Under the pieces are notes generated by a model. It did not search any database and had not been told where the DNA came from. It saw only the letters and a list, made by a program, of their open reading frames with translations. The translations under genes were made by a program, and so were the position numbers. From Clostridiales bacterium (GTDB lineage Bacteria > Bacillota > Clostridia > Lachnospirales > WQUN01), in NCBI GenBank assembly GCA_031282635.1, contig JAITDJ010000109.1:1-38323 (forward strand): a DNA stretch of 38,323 bases. The letters run 5' to 3'. Below are positions 1 through 9,520 of the stretch, piece by piece. The stretch's first letter is position 1, and each line of letters begins with the position of its first letter.

Positions 1-266
1 GCCTTCCTTTAGGGGTAGGTGATTTAGAATCGGACGCTTCCATCGATCAGGTAACAGAAATAACCGACAGAATAATCTTGCGGCACGCCTTGGGCATATT
101 GCGATCCGAAGAGCGTCAAGTGCTATTTTTGCACGCGATTGCGGGCCTTCGGCATCGCGATATAGCCGCTTATCTGTCAATGCCTGTTTCGTCTGTAATG
201 ACACGTTATAAACACTCGGTAAATAAACTCAGGAGGCATTTAAGCGAGATAGGGGTATCCCTGTGA
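1..266 (+). CDS. RNA polymerase sigma factor, sigma-70/ECF-like, C-terminal part (region 4); truncated by left window edge
   Basis: Frame 3 is open from the window edge (LPLGVGDLESDASIDQVTEITDRIILRHALGILRSEERQVLFLHAIAGLRHRDIAAYLSMPVSSVMTRYKHSVNKLRRHL); region-4 HTH pattern. The listed TTG start at 78 is internal. Overlaps next CDS by 4 nt. Confidence 0.8.
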   Translation, partial: LPLGVGDLESDASIDQVTEITDRIILRHALGILRSEERQVLFLHAIAGLRHRDIAAYLSMPVSSVMTRYKHSVNKLRRHLSEIGVSL

Positions 267-1528
267 GCCGGCGGCTTGAGAAATCCCTTCAGGATTCGCT
301 TAGGCAGCTGCCGCGTGCAGATTTGGGGATTATAATAAATTCAGACATACCTAAAGCGGAACAGCATGATTACATAACTAGGCAGGAGACAAACTTAAGC
401 AGCGATATTTTGGGGCGTATTACGCTGATGGCCGTTTTTTCAATTATTATCATTACTGTAATATCTATTTGGCTTATTCAAGATCATTCGGTTTATACAA
501 TGGTTACCTTAGATGTTAACGCCGGGTTTATTATAACGGCGGACGGCAAAGGGAATGTGCTGAATGTCAGAGGCGTTGACGGCGTCGCGCGCGTACTCTT
601 GCGCGATATGGACTATACCGGGGTTAATATAAAAGAGCTTACAGGCGAGATTATTTCAATATCCGCGGAACAGCGCTATTTAACGGAAGAAAATCCTTAT
701 ATACTGATTTCTGTCTGGGACAAGGATCGGCAGAACGCTCAAAAGCTGCTTGTCAATATTTCGGAGAGGATAAATAACGCGGCGAAATCCGCTCGGGTAA
801 ACCCATCGGTTCTGGGGCAGTATTTGGAACTCAGCGACGCTTTGGAGCGGAATGCGGAGCGGTTCGGCGTTACGGCCGGCCGGCTTCAGCTGATTGAGGC
901 GCTGCTGAAGTATAAACCCGCGTACACAACGGAGCAATTAGTAAAATACAATGTAGAAAGTCTGCTTAAAATAGCGCGTGCGGCGGATGTCAACCTGCCC
1001 GTAAGCGGATATCGCACAGTTGACGTTGAGCCGGCCGCAGAGCGGCGCGCCCCGCGTGATGAACTATTGCGGATTGCGTCAAAACCGGACGATAATCTTC
1101 CTGTTATTAAAGTTCAGAAAAAGGAACCGACGCCTGTTCCCATAGTAACGGTCCCCCCGGCGCCGACTGTAAAGTCTCCAAAAATAACAAACACGCCTAA
1201 GCTTGAACCGCCGGAACCGTCTCCCGTGCATACCGGCGCGATAGCCGAACCGGAACCGGCCGTGCCCGAGCAGTCGGTTTTACCGTCAGAATCGCCGGAA
1301 AGCCTTTGGGTAAGTATAGCGTCTTCATATGGGGATATGGGCAGTCGCCAGCTGGATTTTTGGAGGGGTAATCCTGACGACCAGGCTCAGATAGACAGAG
1401 CGTTTGACGAGCTTCTGGAAAAGGCCGCGGAATTAGGCGAAGAATATAAAGAATTGGGGAATCGGTACAGGGAATATTATCAAAGCCAGTATGAGGCGAT
1501 TATGGACGAAAAGGAATGGACTTCATGA
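263..1528 (+). CDS. RsgI-like membrane anti-sigma factor with Pro-rich extracellular linker
   Basis: Translationally coupled to a sigma factor; cytosolic N-term about 50 aa, one TM (ITLMAVFSIIIITVISIWLI), then VTLDVNAGFIITADGKGNVLNVRGVDGVARVLL resembling the RsgI extracellular 'LDVNPSI' region; Pro/Glu-rich linker. Confidence 0.65.
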   Translation: MSRRLEKSLQDSLRQLPRADLGIIINSDIPKAEQHDYITRQETNLSSDILGRITLMAVFSIIIITVISIWLIQDHSVYTMVTLDVNAGFIITADGKGNVLNVRGVDGVARVLLRDMDYTGVNIKELTGEIISISAEQRYLTEENPYILISVWDKDRQNAQKLLVNISERINNAAKSARVNPSVLGQYLELSDALERNAERFGVTAGRLQLIEALLKYKPAYTTEQLVKYNVESLLKIARAADVNLPVSGYRTVDVEPAAERRAPRDELLRIASKPDDNLPVIKVQKKEPTPVPIVTVPPAPTVKSPKITNTPKLEPPEPSPVHTGAIAEPEPAVPEQSVLPSESPESLWVSIASSYGDMGSRQLDFWRGNPDDQAQIDRAFDELLEKAAELGEEYKELGNRYREYYQSQYEAIMDEKEWTS

Positions 1529-1536
1529 ATAGAGTA

Positions 1537-1567
1537 AAAGCGCTCCGCTCGCGGGACGCTTTTTTTG
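1537..1567 (+). terminator. Rho-independent terminator after the sigma/anti-sigma pair
   Basis: aaagcg-ctccgctcgcggga-cgcttttttt hairpin followed by T run. Confidence 0.75.
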
Positions 1568-1674
1568 CGCGCGGCCGGCGAGAAGGATCCGCTTTAATAT
1601 GTTTCTGAGGATATTATAGCGTCGGAGACATTTATTGTAAATAAACCAATTATTAAATTGTCGAATATACTCGA

Positions 1675-1703
1675 TTGACAAAATATAAGATAGCATATAT
1701 AAT
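1675..1703 (+). promoter_or_regulatory. Consensus sigma-A promoter of the pilus locus
   Basis: TTGACA (1675-1680), 17-bp spacer, TATAAT (1698-1703); exact consensus. Implies a ~270-nt leader before the ATG at 1978. Confidence 0.85.
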
Positions 1704-1977
1704 TATTATATCGATAAATATATCAAGAAAGATTTTTTTAGAAAACAATAAAGACCGCTGTATTTGTGCAAGAGGAGGGATCGAGCATGATTCACGCGCC
1801 ATAAGCGCCGCTGAATTGTTACATACATCGCTAAATAATTTTTCCTTATCACTTTATCGGGCAATGCCGATATATTAATTGCGTAAACTGCGCGGCGGTT
1901 CGTTTACGGAATTAGAAGCAGGCGGGAGGTGTACTGAGCCTATACGACCATCAACCTGACCGACATAGAGGAAAAAA

Positions 1978-4900
1978 ATGAAACAAGATAGGGTGAGTAA
2001 TTTGAGATGCATTTTTAAGCGCTATGTCTCAATTGTGATTTGCATCGGCATGCTTGCGGTTTCATTACCGAGCCTGGCCAACGCCGACGAATCAACCGCG
2101 GCGCCGTCTCCAACCGCGTCCAGTGAGGAAAATTCCGTTTCAGGGAACGAAATAACCGGTGTTGAACTTAGCGATGCTGAACCGGAAATAAACAGTAAAA
2201 CTGATAATGACAACGCGGCCTTATCCGGCGGCAGCGACGCCGTAGAGGAAAACGCGGGTAATGAGGCGGAAGCGGAAGAAGCATCGCAAACCCACAGCGA
2301 TTTTGAAGAGCGGCGGCCATCCGTTAACGCTGAGCAGCCGGCCGTTAATAATGATTCGTCCGTTAACGCTAAGCAGCCGGCCGTTGATAATGATTCCGTT
2401 AATAACGCTGAGCAGTTGTCCGTTGATAATGATTCCGTTAATAACGCTGAGCAGCTGTCTATTAATAATGACGATTCCGTTAATAACGCTGAGCAGCCGG
2501 TCGCTGATAATGACGACGAACGGGTGCTTATAGGCGTAAATTCTTCACCGCAGCGTAATGGAGATGAGTTAACGCGCGTCTGTGAAGACGCCGAAGTAAT
2601 TATTACCGCGACATATACGGAAGGCGCCAAAATACCCGATGAAGCCGAGTTTGTAGTTAAGAAGATAACAGGGCGCGAAAGCGATATGATCAAGAACGCC
2701 CTCGAAACAACCAGCGGCCAGGCGCTGGCGTCAGATATGGTAATAAGCGACATCGTATTTTACGACATATCATTCGTACTTGAAGAAGAAGAAATTGAGC
2801 CGTCAGAACCGGTAAAAATGCGTTTTGAATACAAGCGGCAGCCTTTCAGCGACTTTAACGCTAACGCGAATGGTAACGTGACTATCCTGCATTTAACAAA
2901 CAACGCTGACAACTCGGCCGCCGGGACCGGCGAGGACGAACAGTTTCTGGTTGAGGATGTGCTTTCGGTTGATAAAACCATGTCAGCCGACATTAAGGAC
3001 AGCGGCAAACTGTTTGACCGTGTGGAGATCATCGAACCTGTTATAAGCAACTTTGAGAAAGGGATAAACGATATCGAATTCGACGCCTCGATGTTTTCAA
3101 TTTACGCCGTAGCATTGGTAAGTATTGAGACATCCGGAGATTTATACAAACGCGTCGACTCTATAGACGATATAAACGCCGATTATCTGATTGTAGCCGC
3201 TGACAGGAGCTATGCCCTTAAGGCCGCGGTGAATTCCACGGTATTTTCCGCGCCCGTTACCCTGATTCAGGTAAAGGGGCGCCCCGATTACTACTATTTG
3301 CCGGATCCGGATATAACCCCCGTAACCCCTGATATGCTGTTTAACTTTACATCAACCGGGTCGCAGATCAATTCCACGATAAAGAGCTTGACCGGTCTAT
3401 ACTTGAACATACCCGCCACTTCGAATTTTGTAGATAAGCCGATTAGTTTCAGCGCGGACGAAGCGCAGGAACAAAGTCTTGTCTATACCGACGGGGGCTC
3501 GCCGAACAATCAGGCCAGGCAGCGGAATACCTGGGTTATCGGCGCTGCGGACAATGACTTGGTTTCATATGGCGGGAATTTCAAGACCGATAATCTCCGC
3601 TCTTTTGAAAAATCGACCGTCGATAATCCCCTGTATCTTTCTCAGCGCGCCATGCTTATTTATAAGCAAGTGTCCGAGACGCTGACGGTTCCGGGCGATT
3701 ATAACGGCGACGGCGAAACGGATGTCGAACCTGACGATCCGGAGAATAAACCGTCATATCCGGCCTATATAGAGCCGTCCGACGAAAAAAGCGGCAGTTT
3801 CACCGATTCCGGTACACAAATTAACTTTGATTCCGACGCGTCCACATCACAAGTAGAGTCCGACCTCATTTTCAGCGGCCGATTTGCCGATGACGGAAAG
3901 GTATGGACCGATAAGAGCGTCGTATACGGCGAGGATAATTATCAGGCCTTTTCGGCATACGCCGACGGGACGTTCAGCGTCGCGCTTTCCGCCCTCGCTC
4001 AGAAAAGAATAGATGAAAACAAGAGTTATGATTATCCGCTGGACTTTGTGTTTATTATAGACGCCTCAGGCAGCATGAATGAGTCCGTAGGCGGCAAGAC
4101 GCGCGCCGAGTTGCTTAATAACGCGCTTAATCTGGCGATTCACGCTATTATGAAGAGTCACCCGCAGAACAGGGTCGGTATTGTGGATTTTGCCACGGAC
4201 GCAAAGGATGACTTGCGGCTGGGTCGCTATTACGTAGGCGGCGAGAACGATACGCCTAACTATAATGGCGCCGCGTATAATTATTTTTATACGACAGTCA
4301 ACGCGGGTCAGAGCGTTATGCATCCTGACGTCAATCTCCGCGACAGTAATACAAAGGCTGTCGCTTCGGCCGAAGATCTTGTGTTTAACGGAGCGACATA
4401 TACACAGCTGGGTATACAAAAAGGCGCCCAGATGCTGATTGAAAACGATGACATCACACACTTGCCGTTTGAGGGCGGTGTGGAGAAGAGCAGAACGCCG
4501 GTTATTATACTTATGTCTGACGGCGCTCCCACGCTGGCTACTAATCATTATATGAATCCGGTTAAAGGGCCTGTATACGGCCAAGCTAATAACTCTGTCG
4601 GAATGGCGCCGGGCGTAATGGGTTATTATACTATTTTGTCCGCCAATTACTTTAAAGGCATGGTTAATAGTCATTATCAGGATAATGCACTGTTCTATAC
4701 TATCGGCATCGGTATTTCCAGCCGTGAAAGCGGGGATAAGTACCAGGATCTGTTGAGCGAGGACGGCGGCGTCGGTGATGAATATGGCCGGGCAGTACTG
4801 AATCCGTCCCCGGAATATATGCAGGATCTAATAGAACGGCCAAGCGATACCGGAAATCAGTACAGAGACTTTTTTGGAAAGCAGATGTACGCTTTACTGA

Positions 4901-5904
4901 ACAGGCTGCCGCTGACCAATCTGGTTAATGACGGAAGTTCCAGCCAGTTTATAAAATCCGGCGTAAATACGCTTAGCGGATCGTACGGTGTTGGAAGTTC
5001 CTATATTCCGGTCATTGAGAACCCATATGATACGTACGCGTACGCGACCAGTTCATACAGCGACGATGAAATGACGCAAAGCAAGCTGGACGAAATGATG
5101 AGTAAGACGGTTAGACGCGCTCCGATCCGCATGCTGGCGATTTTTGACACGCTTCAGCAAGACACGCCTGTGGAGTTTACCGATAATATCGGCGAAGGCA
5201 TGGAGATTTTAGGCGTACCGGTTCTCCGGTATAACGGCGAAAACTATCAGTTGGAGCAAATTTCATCCAATACCGCGGGCGGCGTTGCCACAGTCAATTA
5301 CAAGCCGCATTCACGGATTGTGAAAGATTGTGAAGGCGGCGACGTGGATCTGCGTGACGCGGACATTACGCTCATAACCACCGCCGACGGCAAGCAAAGC
5401 CTGAAATGGAGCTTTACTGAGAAACTGCTTCCCGCCTATCGCCGGAGTTTGTGGTTCGACTACTATTTTGAAATGCTGCCGATTCGCTTGATTTACCAGG
5501 TTAAACCGACAGACGCGGCTATGCGGCAGGCTGTTTCCGGCGCCGCTTCCATACTTTACGCGGGTGATTGGAAGGACGGCGGCGCAAGCGTAAGTTTTTC
5601 ACCCAGCGAGGTTAATACGTATTATACCGAAGCGGGGAATCTCAATAAAACAATTATCAAGACCAACAATATAACCGAAACCATAAAAGACACTTACTCA
5701 TCCAGTGGTTCCGCTTCTGCGGTTACCGTGCTGCTAGGTAATAACGGACGGTTGTATACGGATAACTATATGGATAGACTGCCTGAAACAGGCGGATCCG
5801 GAACTGTACCATTTGTTTTGGCCGGGTTATTTGTTATATCGTGTCCAATCTTAATTTATAACAGAAAAAATATATATAAGAAAACTTTTTGGAGGGAATA
5901 TTAA
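1978..5904 (+). CDS. LPXTG-anchored VWA-domain adhesin, probable pilus tip protein
   Basis: Signal peptide, VWA MIDAS motif DFVFIIDASGSMN, C-terminal LPETG + TM + basic tail; SD gagg before ATG. Confidence 0.85.
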   Translation: MKQDRVSNLRCIFKRYVSIVICIGMLAVSLPSLANADESTAAPSPTASSEENSVSGNEITGVELSDAEPEINSKTDNDNAALSGGSDAVEENAGNEAEAEEASQTHSDFEERRPSVNAEQPAVNNDSSVNAKQPAVDNDSVNNAEQLSVDNDSVNNAEQLSINNDDSVNNAEQPVADNDDERVLIGVNSSPQRNGDELTRVCEDAEVIITATYTEGAKIPDEAEFVVKKITGRESDMIKNALETTSGQALASDMVISDIVFYDISFVLEEEEIEPSEPVKMRFEYKRQPFSDFNANANGNVTILHLTNNADNSAAGTGEDEQFLVEDVLSVDKTMSADIKDSGKLFDRVEIIEPVISNFEKGINDIEFDASMFSIYAVALVSIETSGDLYKRVDSIDDINADYLIVAADRSYALKAAVNSTVFSAPVTLIQVKGRPDYYYLPDPDITPVTPDMLFNFTSTGSQINSTIKSLTGLYLNIPATSNFVDKPISFSADEAQEQSLVYTDGGSPNNQARQRNTWVIGAADNDLVSYGGNFKTDNLRSFEKSTVDNPLYLSQRAMLIYKQVSETLTVPGDYNGDGETDVEPDDPENKPSYPAYIEPSDEKSGSFTDSGTQINFDSDASTSQVESDLIFSGRFADDGKVWTDKSVVYGEDNYQAFSAYADGTFSVALSALAQKRIDENKSYDYPLDFVFIIDASGSMNESVGGKTRAELLNNALNLAIHAIMKSHPQNRVGIVDFATDAKDDLRLGRYYVGGENDTPNYNGAAYNYFYTTVNAGQSVMHPDVNLRDSNTKAVASAEDLVFNGATYTQLGIQKGAQMLIENDDITHLPFEGGVEKSRTPVIILMSDGAPTLATNHYMNPVKGPVYGQANNSVGMAPGVMGYYTILSANYFKGMVNSHYQDNALFYTIGIGISSRESGDKYQDLLSEDGGVGDEYGRAVLNPSPEYMQDLIERPSDTGNQYRDFFGKQMYALLNRLPLTNLVNDGSSSQFIKSGVNTLSGSYGVGSSYIPVIENPYDTYAYATSSYSDDEMTQSKLDEMMSKTVRRAPIRMLAIFDTLQQDTPVEFTDNIGEGMEILGVPVLRYNGENYQLEQISSNTAGGVATVNYKPHSRIVKDCEGGDVDLRDADITLITTADGKQSLKWSFTEKLLPAYRRSLWFDYYFEMLPIRLIYQVKPTDAAMRQAVSGAASILYAGDWKDGGASVSFSPSEVNTYYTEAGNLNKTIIKTNNITETIKDTYSSSGSASAVTVLLGNNGRLYTDNYMDRLPETGGSGTVPFVLAGLFVISCPILIYNRKNIYKKTFWREY
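2320..2514 (+). repeat. In-frame degenerate tandem repeat (about 36-45 bp unit, ~5 copies)
   Basis: Encodes SVNAEQPAVNND/SVNAKQPAVDND/SVNNAEQLSVDND/SVNNAEQLSINNDD/SVNNAEQPVADND; repeated 'tccgttaataacgctgagcag'. Confidence 0.85.
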
Positions 5905-5905
5905 T

Positions 5906-7453
5906 ATGAAACGCTTTTTAAGTATGATTGTAGCCTCGTTTGTAGCGGTAAGTTCAGCCGCGCCCGTAATGGCGGCCGCTGTTCCCGCAGAGTCTGATAA
6001 GGGCAGCATAACCATTAACAAAACGGTCGCGGGGAAGAAATATGACATATACAGAATCTTCGACATGACCATGAACGAGGCCGGAGATCGTTTTTCGTAC
6101 ACAATTAATCCGTCTTTTAAAGATTTCTTTGACAGCAAAGGTTATGCCAATCGCGCCGCCGCCGTTGAGTTTGTCACCGGACTCAGAGCTGATGATTTAG
6201 CAGCGTTTTCTAACGAAGCGAAAGAATATGCCCTTGCCAAACAAAAAGCCGGCACATTCGGCGACGGCGTTATGTATACGGCAACGGCCGCCGGCACGCA
6301 AATAAAATTCGAAAATATTCCTCTGGGATATTATCTGTTCTATCCGGAAGGCACATCGAACGGTCTCTGCAACCTGACGACGGCCGGCCCGAACGCGGAA
6401 ATCGATCTGAAAGGCGACTATCCAACCGTTGATAAAACAATAGCGGGCGGCGCAAAGGGCGCCTCTCACACTGTGGGCGACGTAGTTGACTATCAGTTGA
6501 AAGCAGTGGTTCCCGACATGACCGGTTATACCAAGTATCACTTTATTTTCAAAGATAAGATGTCCAAAGGTCTGACGTTTGACGAAAATTCCGTAGTCGT
6601 AAAGGTCGACGGCAACGTGCTGGCAGAGGCGGACTACGAACTGACGGCGGTACCCGGCGGCAGCGACAGCACCGATATCAAGATTGTGTTTGTGGATTTT
6701 TATAACAAATATAAAGAAAAGACAGGCGCGGACATTGTCGTCACTTATTCAGCCACGGTTAACGACAACGCTGTTACGGGCGCTGAAGGCAACTCCAATA
6801 ACGCCTCAATTGTTTACAGCAATGATCCGAACTATGACTACGAGGGCGAAAACGAGCCCGGACCCAATGATCCCGATCCGGAAACGCCTATCGATCCCGA
6901 AGATATCGTAAAGGTATTTGTATTTGACTTGTCTGCGAAAAAGGTAGACGGCACTGAGCTTACGCGCGTGATTTCCGACGCGGAATTCTCGTTGTGGACA
7001 ACAAAGGCAAACAGTGCAGAGACGAAGAACTATACAGACAACGGCGGGAACGATATAACGTTGTATCTGGTAACGAAGACGTTGAAGTCTGACGCCGAAG
7101 GCAAATTCAACTATAAGATCGGCGCCGGCGAATATTATCTGTTTGAGGAAAAAGCGCCGGCCGGCTATGTTTTGAATGATGAACCCATAGTATTCACCAT
7201 TGCCGCCGTTATTAATAACAATGAATTGGAAGGGCTTACGGTAACCCCTTCGGACGCTTTCACGGCCGACGCGGATACGGGTATTGTCGCGACGAATATC
7301 ACAAACTTCGCCGATCATGACGGCGAGATTAGACTGCCCGGCACAGGCGGCATGGGTACAAAGATATTTATGGCGGGCGGCGGTCTGTTAATGATCGGTT
7401 CTATTACCGGCATGTTTATCTCCAGCAAGAAAAAGGCCGGAAAGGTCCAATAA
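5906..7453 (+). CDS. SpaA-type backbone pilin with CnaB domains and LPGTG sorting signal
   Basis: Signal peptide; E-box-like YYLFEEKAPAGYVLNDEPIVFTI; YPTVDKTIAGG pilin-motif-like segment; LPGTGGMGTKIFMAGGGLLMIG...SSKKKAGK tail; SD ggaggg. Confidence 0.9.
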   Translation: MKRFLSMIVASFVAVSSAAPVMAAAVPAESDKGSITINKTVAGKKYDIYRIFDMTMNEAGDRFSYTINPSFKDFFDSKGYANRAAAVEFVTGLRADDLAAFSNEAKEYALAKQKAGTFGDGVMYTATAAGTQIKFENIPLGYYLFYPEGTSNGLCNLTTAGPNAEIDLKGDYPTVDKTIAGGAKGASHTVGDVVDYQLKAVVPDMTGYTKYHFIFKDKMSKGLTFDENSVVVKVDGNVLAEADYELTAVPGGSDSTDIKIVFVDFYNKYKEKTGADIVVTYSATVNDNAVTGAEGNSNNASIVYSNDPNYDYEGENEPGPNDPDPETPIDPEDIVKVFVFDLSAKKVDGTELTRVISDAEFSLWTTKANSAETKNYTDNGGNDITLYLVTKTLKSDAEGKFNYKIGAGEYYLFEEKAPAGYVLNDEPIVFTIAAVINNNELEGLTVTPSDAFTADADTGIVATNITNFADHDGEIRLPGTGGMGTKIFMAGGGLLMIGSITGMFISSKKKAGKVQ

Positions 7454-7575
7454 ATTAATTAGTTTAACAACAATTAGTTTATTAACAGCGTTTAGAGAAA
7501 TAAAGACCGGCGGTCTGGCGCCGGTTCAACTCGCCATGGTCGGCAATCATATATAAGGGATGATGGCGGCAATAT

Positions 7576-8481
7576 ATGGCAGCTAAAAAAAAAGCTCCAG
7601 TTATTCTGTTCTTGCTGATGTCTGTGATTGGTACGGGAATCATGTTATACCCTGCTGTCAGCGAGCAAGTAAACAGCAAATACCAAACAAGAGCCATTGC
7701 CGCCTATCTTTCCGATATTTATGAGACATCCAGCGAAAAGTTAGAAGAAGTAATGGCGGACGCGGCGCGCTTTAACGAACTGCTTCAAAAGCTGAACGTC
7801 AGGTATTCCGACTCCGATTTGAAAGATGTTTACAAAAAGACACTGCGGTTAGACGCCAGCGATGTTATCGCTTATATCGAGATTCCCAAAATTGATGTGT
7901 ATCTGCCCATATTTCATGGAACGGACAAAGCGGTGCTGCAGGCCGGCGTGGGGCATCTGGAAGGCACGTCCCTGCCTGTCGGCGGCGAGAATACGCACGC
8001 CGCGCTGTCCGGGCACAGAGGGCTTCCTTCCGCCAAACTATTCACCAATCTGGATAAGCTGCAAAACGGGGATGTTTTTATTGTGCGTGTTTTGAATAAA
8101 TCACTGTACTATGAGGTCGATCAAATTGATGTTGTCCTGCCCGAGCAGGTAGATAAGCTGGCTGTAGAGCCGGGCAGAGATCTGATGACATTGATTACAT
8201 GCACTCCGTACGCGGTAAACACACACCGCCTGCTGGTACGCGGGACGCGTATAACGGATATGGAACTGCCAGAGGAGTCAATACCCCTCGGCGCCCCCGA
8301 AGAACTGTATGACTGGAGAAATGAACCATTTAAATTACCATTGCAATCACAGATTTTATTAGCCAGCGCGGCTCTGGCTTTCGTAATTAAGATAATCCTG
8401 GAGTTAAGGCGCAAAAGGCTGCGAGACGACTATCCACAGCAATCCCCAAAACCGGATATCCGCCGTTCAAGATTGGCCTGA
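7576..8481 (+). CDS. srtC: Class C (pilin-polymerising) sortase
   Basis: LSGHRGLPSAKLFTNLDKL and TLITCTPYAVNTHRLLVRGTR catalytic His/Cys/Arg motifs, N- and C-terminal TM helices, adjacent to pilin genes. Confidence 0.9.
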   Translation: MAAKKKAPVILFLLMSVIGTGIMLYPAVSEQVNSKYQTRAIAAYLSDIYETSSEKLEEVMADAARFNELLQKLNVRYSDSDLKDVYKKTLRLDASDVIAYIEIPKIDVYLPIFHGTDKAVLQAGVGHLEGTSLPVGGENTHAALSGHRGLPSAKLFTNLDKLQNGDVFIVRVLNKSLYYEVDQIDVVLPEQVDKLAVEPGRDLMTLITCTPYAVNTHRLLVRGTRITDMELPEESIPLGAPEELYDWRNEPFKLPLQSQILLASAALAFVIKIILELRRKRLRDDYPQQSPKPDIRRSRLA

Positions 8482-8518
8482 GAACGCATACTAGGCCGCC
8501 CAGGAAGAAGGTGAATGA

Positions 8519-9520
8519 ATGAAAAACATCCATCGCGCAATTGCCGTGTTAACATGCGTCATACCGTTCATACTTTATCCGGTCGGCGTTATGGCGGGCG
8601 AGGAATACGACCCAAACCGCGCCGGATCAATTCAGTCATCGGTTGTTGACGCGCGAACCGGTGATCCCATTGACCATGACGCGGATGTGATGCTGTATAT
8701 GATAGCGGCGCCGGATACTTCGAAAGGTTTCTTGAACGTTAACCTGATTGGCGATTTCGCGTCCGCTGATATTAACCTTATGGATATATCGCCGGAAAGC
8801 GAAGCCACGATAGTAAAGACATGCCTGGCAGTCATATCCGAAAAGCGCACAAACCCGGATTTCAGCGGCGCGTCGCAAAATGGAACCGTACACTTCGGAG
8901 ATCTGCGCCAGGGACTTTACCTGGTGGTTTACAGCGGCAGCGGCAAAACAGCGGAGGGCGGCCTTATTGTGTCCCCATACCTGCTGAGCGTACCTATGCC
9001 GAGCGTAGACGAAGATGGGTGGTTGTATGATGTGGTATCATATCCGAAATATATCGTACAGCCAACGCCCGCGCCGACAGATATCGCGGCGCCCGAGCCT
9101 ATGGTTACCGTGACGCCGCGTCCTGACGCAACGTCTATTCCAAACCCGACGGAGGCGCCGAGACCCGTGTCTACGTCAAGGCCGGGCTCGGGCCCGGCAA
9201 GTCCGCCGGACGCGGTTGTTCAGCCTGACGTCGACGACGCCGAGACGAATGCGCCGGCCGGTGTTCCGCTTATTACGGGGGCGCTGATTCAGCCCCCAAT
9301 ATATAACATCGAACAGTCCGCGAACACGCCTGAGACTGTCATTACCCAAACGCCGGATCCGGATATTGCGATTGAACCCGCGGCGCCGCCTTTCGGCGCG
9401 CCTGATCTGCCGCAGACAGGCCTGAATCGTTTGCCTGTCGTCATAATGTCTGTCTTGGGCTGCGTGTTGCTTCTGCTCGGATTAATTGATTCGTCGGGAA
9501 AGAGGGATTTAAAACAATGA
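8519..9520 (+). CDS. LPXTG minor pilin / pilus anchor-like protein with Pro-rich stalk
   Basis: Signal peptide, Pro/Thr-rich region, LPQTG + TM + short basic tail; SD gaaggtga. Confidence 0.8.
   Translation: MKNIHRAIAVLTCVIPFILYPVGVMAGEEYDPNRAGSIQSSVVDARTGDPIDHDADVMLYMIAAPDTSKGFLNVNLIGDFASADINLMDISPESEATIVKTCLAVISEKRTNPDFSGASQNGTVHFGDLRQGLYLVVYSGSGKTAEGGLIVSPYLLSVPMPSVDEDGWLYDVVSYPKYIVQPTPAPTDIAAPEPMVTVTPRPDATSIPNPTEAPRPVSTSRPGSGPASPPDAVVQPDVDDAETNAPAGVPLITGALIQPPIYNIEQSANTPETVITQTPDPDIAIEPAAPPFGAPDLPQTGLNRLPVVIMSVLGCVLLLLGLIDSSGKRDLKQ

Noticed and set aside
1675-1878. 67-aa ORF upstream of the pilus genes
   Set aside because: Its TTG start is the -35 hexamer of a consensus promoter; no SD and no protein-like composition.
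1704-1977. c-di-GMP riboswitch in the pilus leader
   Set aside because: The conserved GEMM core sequences could not be matched by eye; only generic hairpins are visible.
2022-2753. Long antisense ORF (243 aa) opposite the tip adhesin
   Set aside because: Arises from the tandem repeats and codon bias of the real plus-strand gene; Ser-rich mirror composition, no SD. Same logic for the other antisense ORFs in the track.
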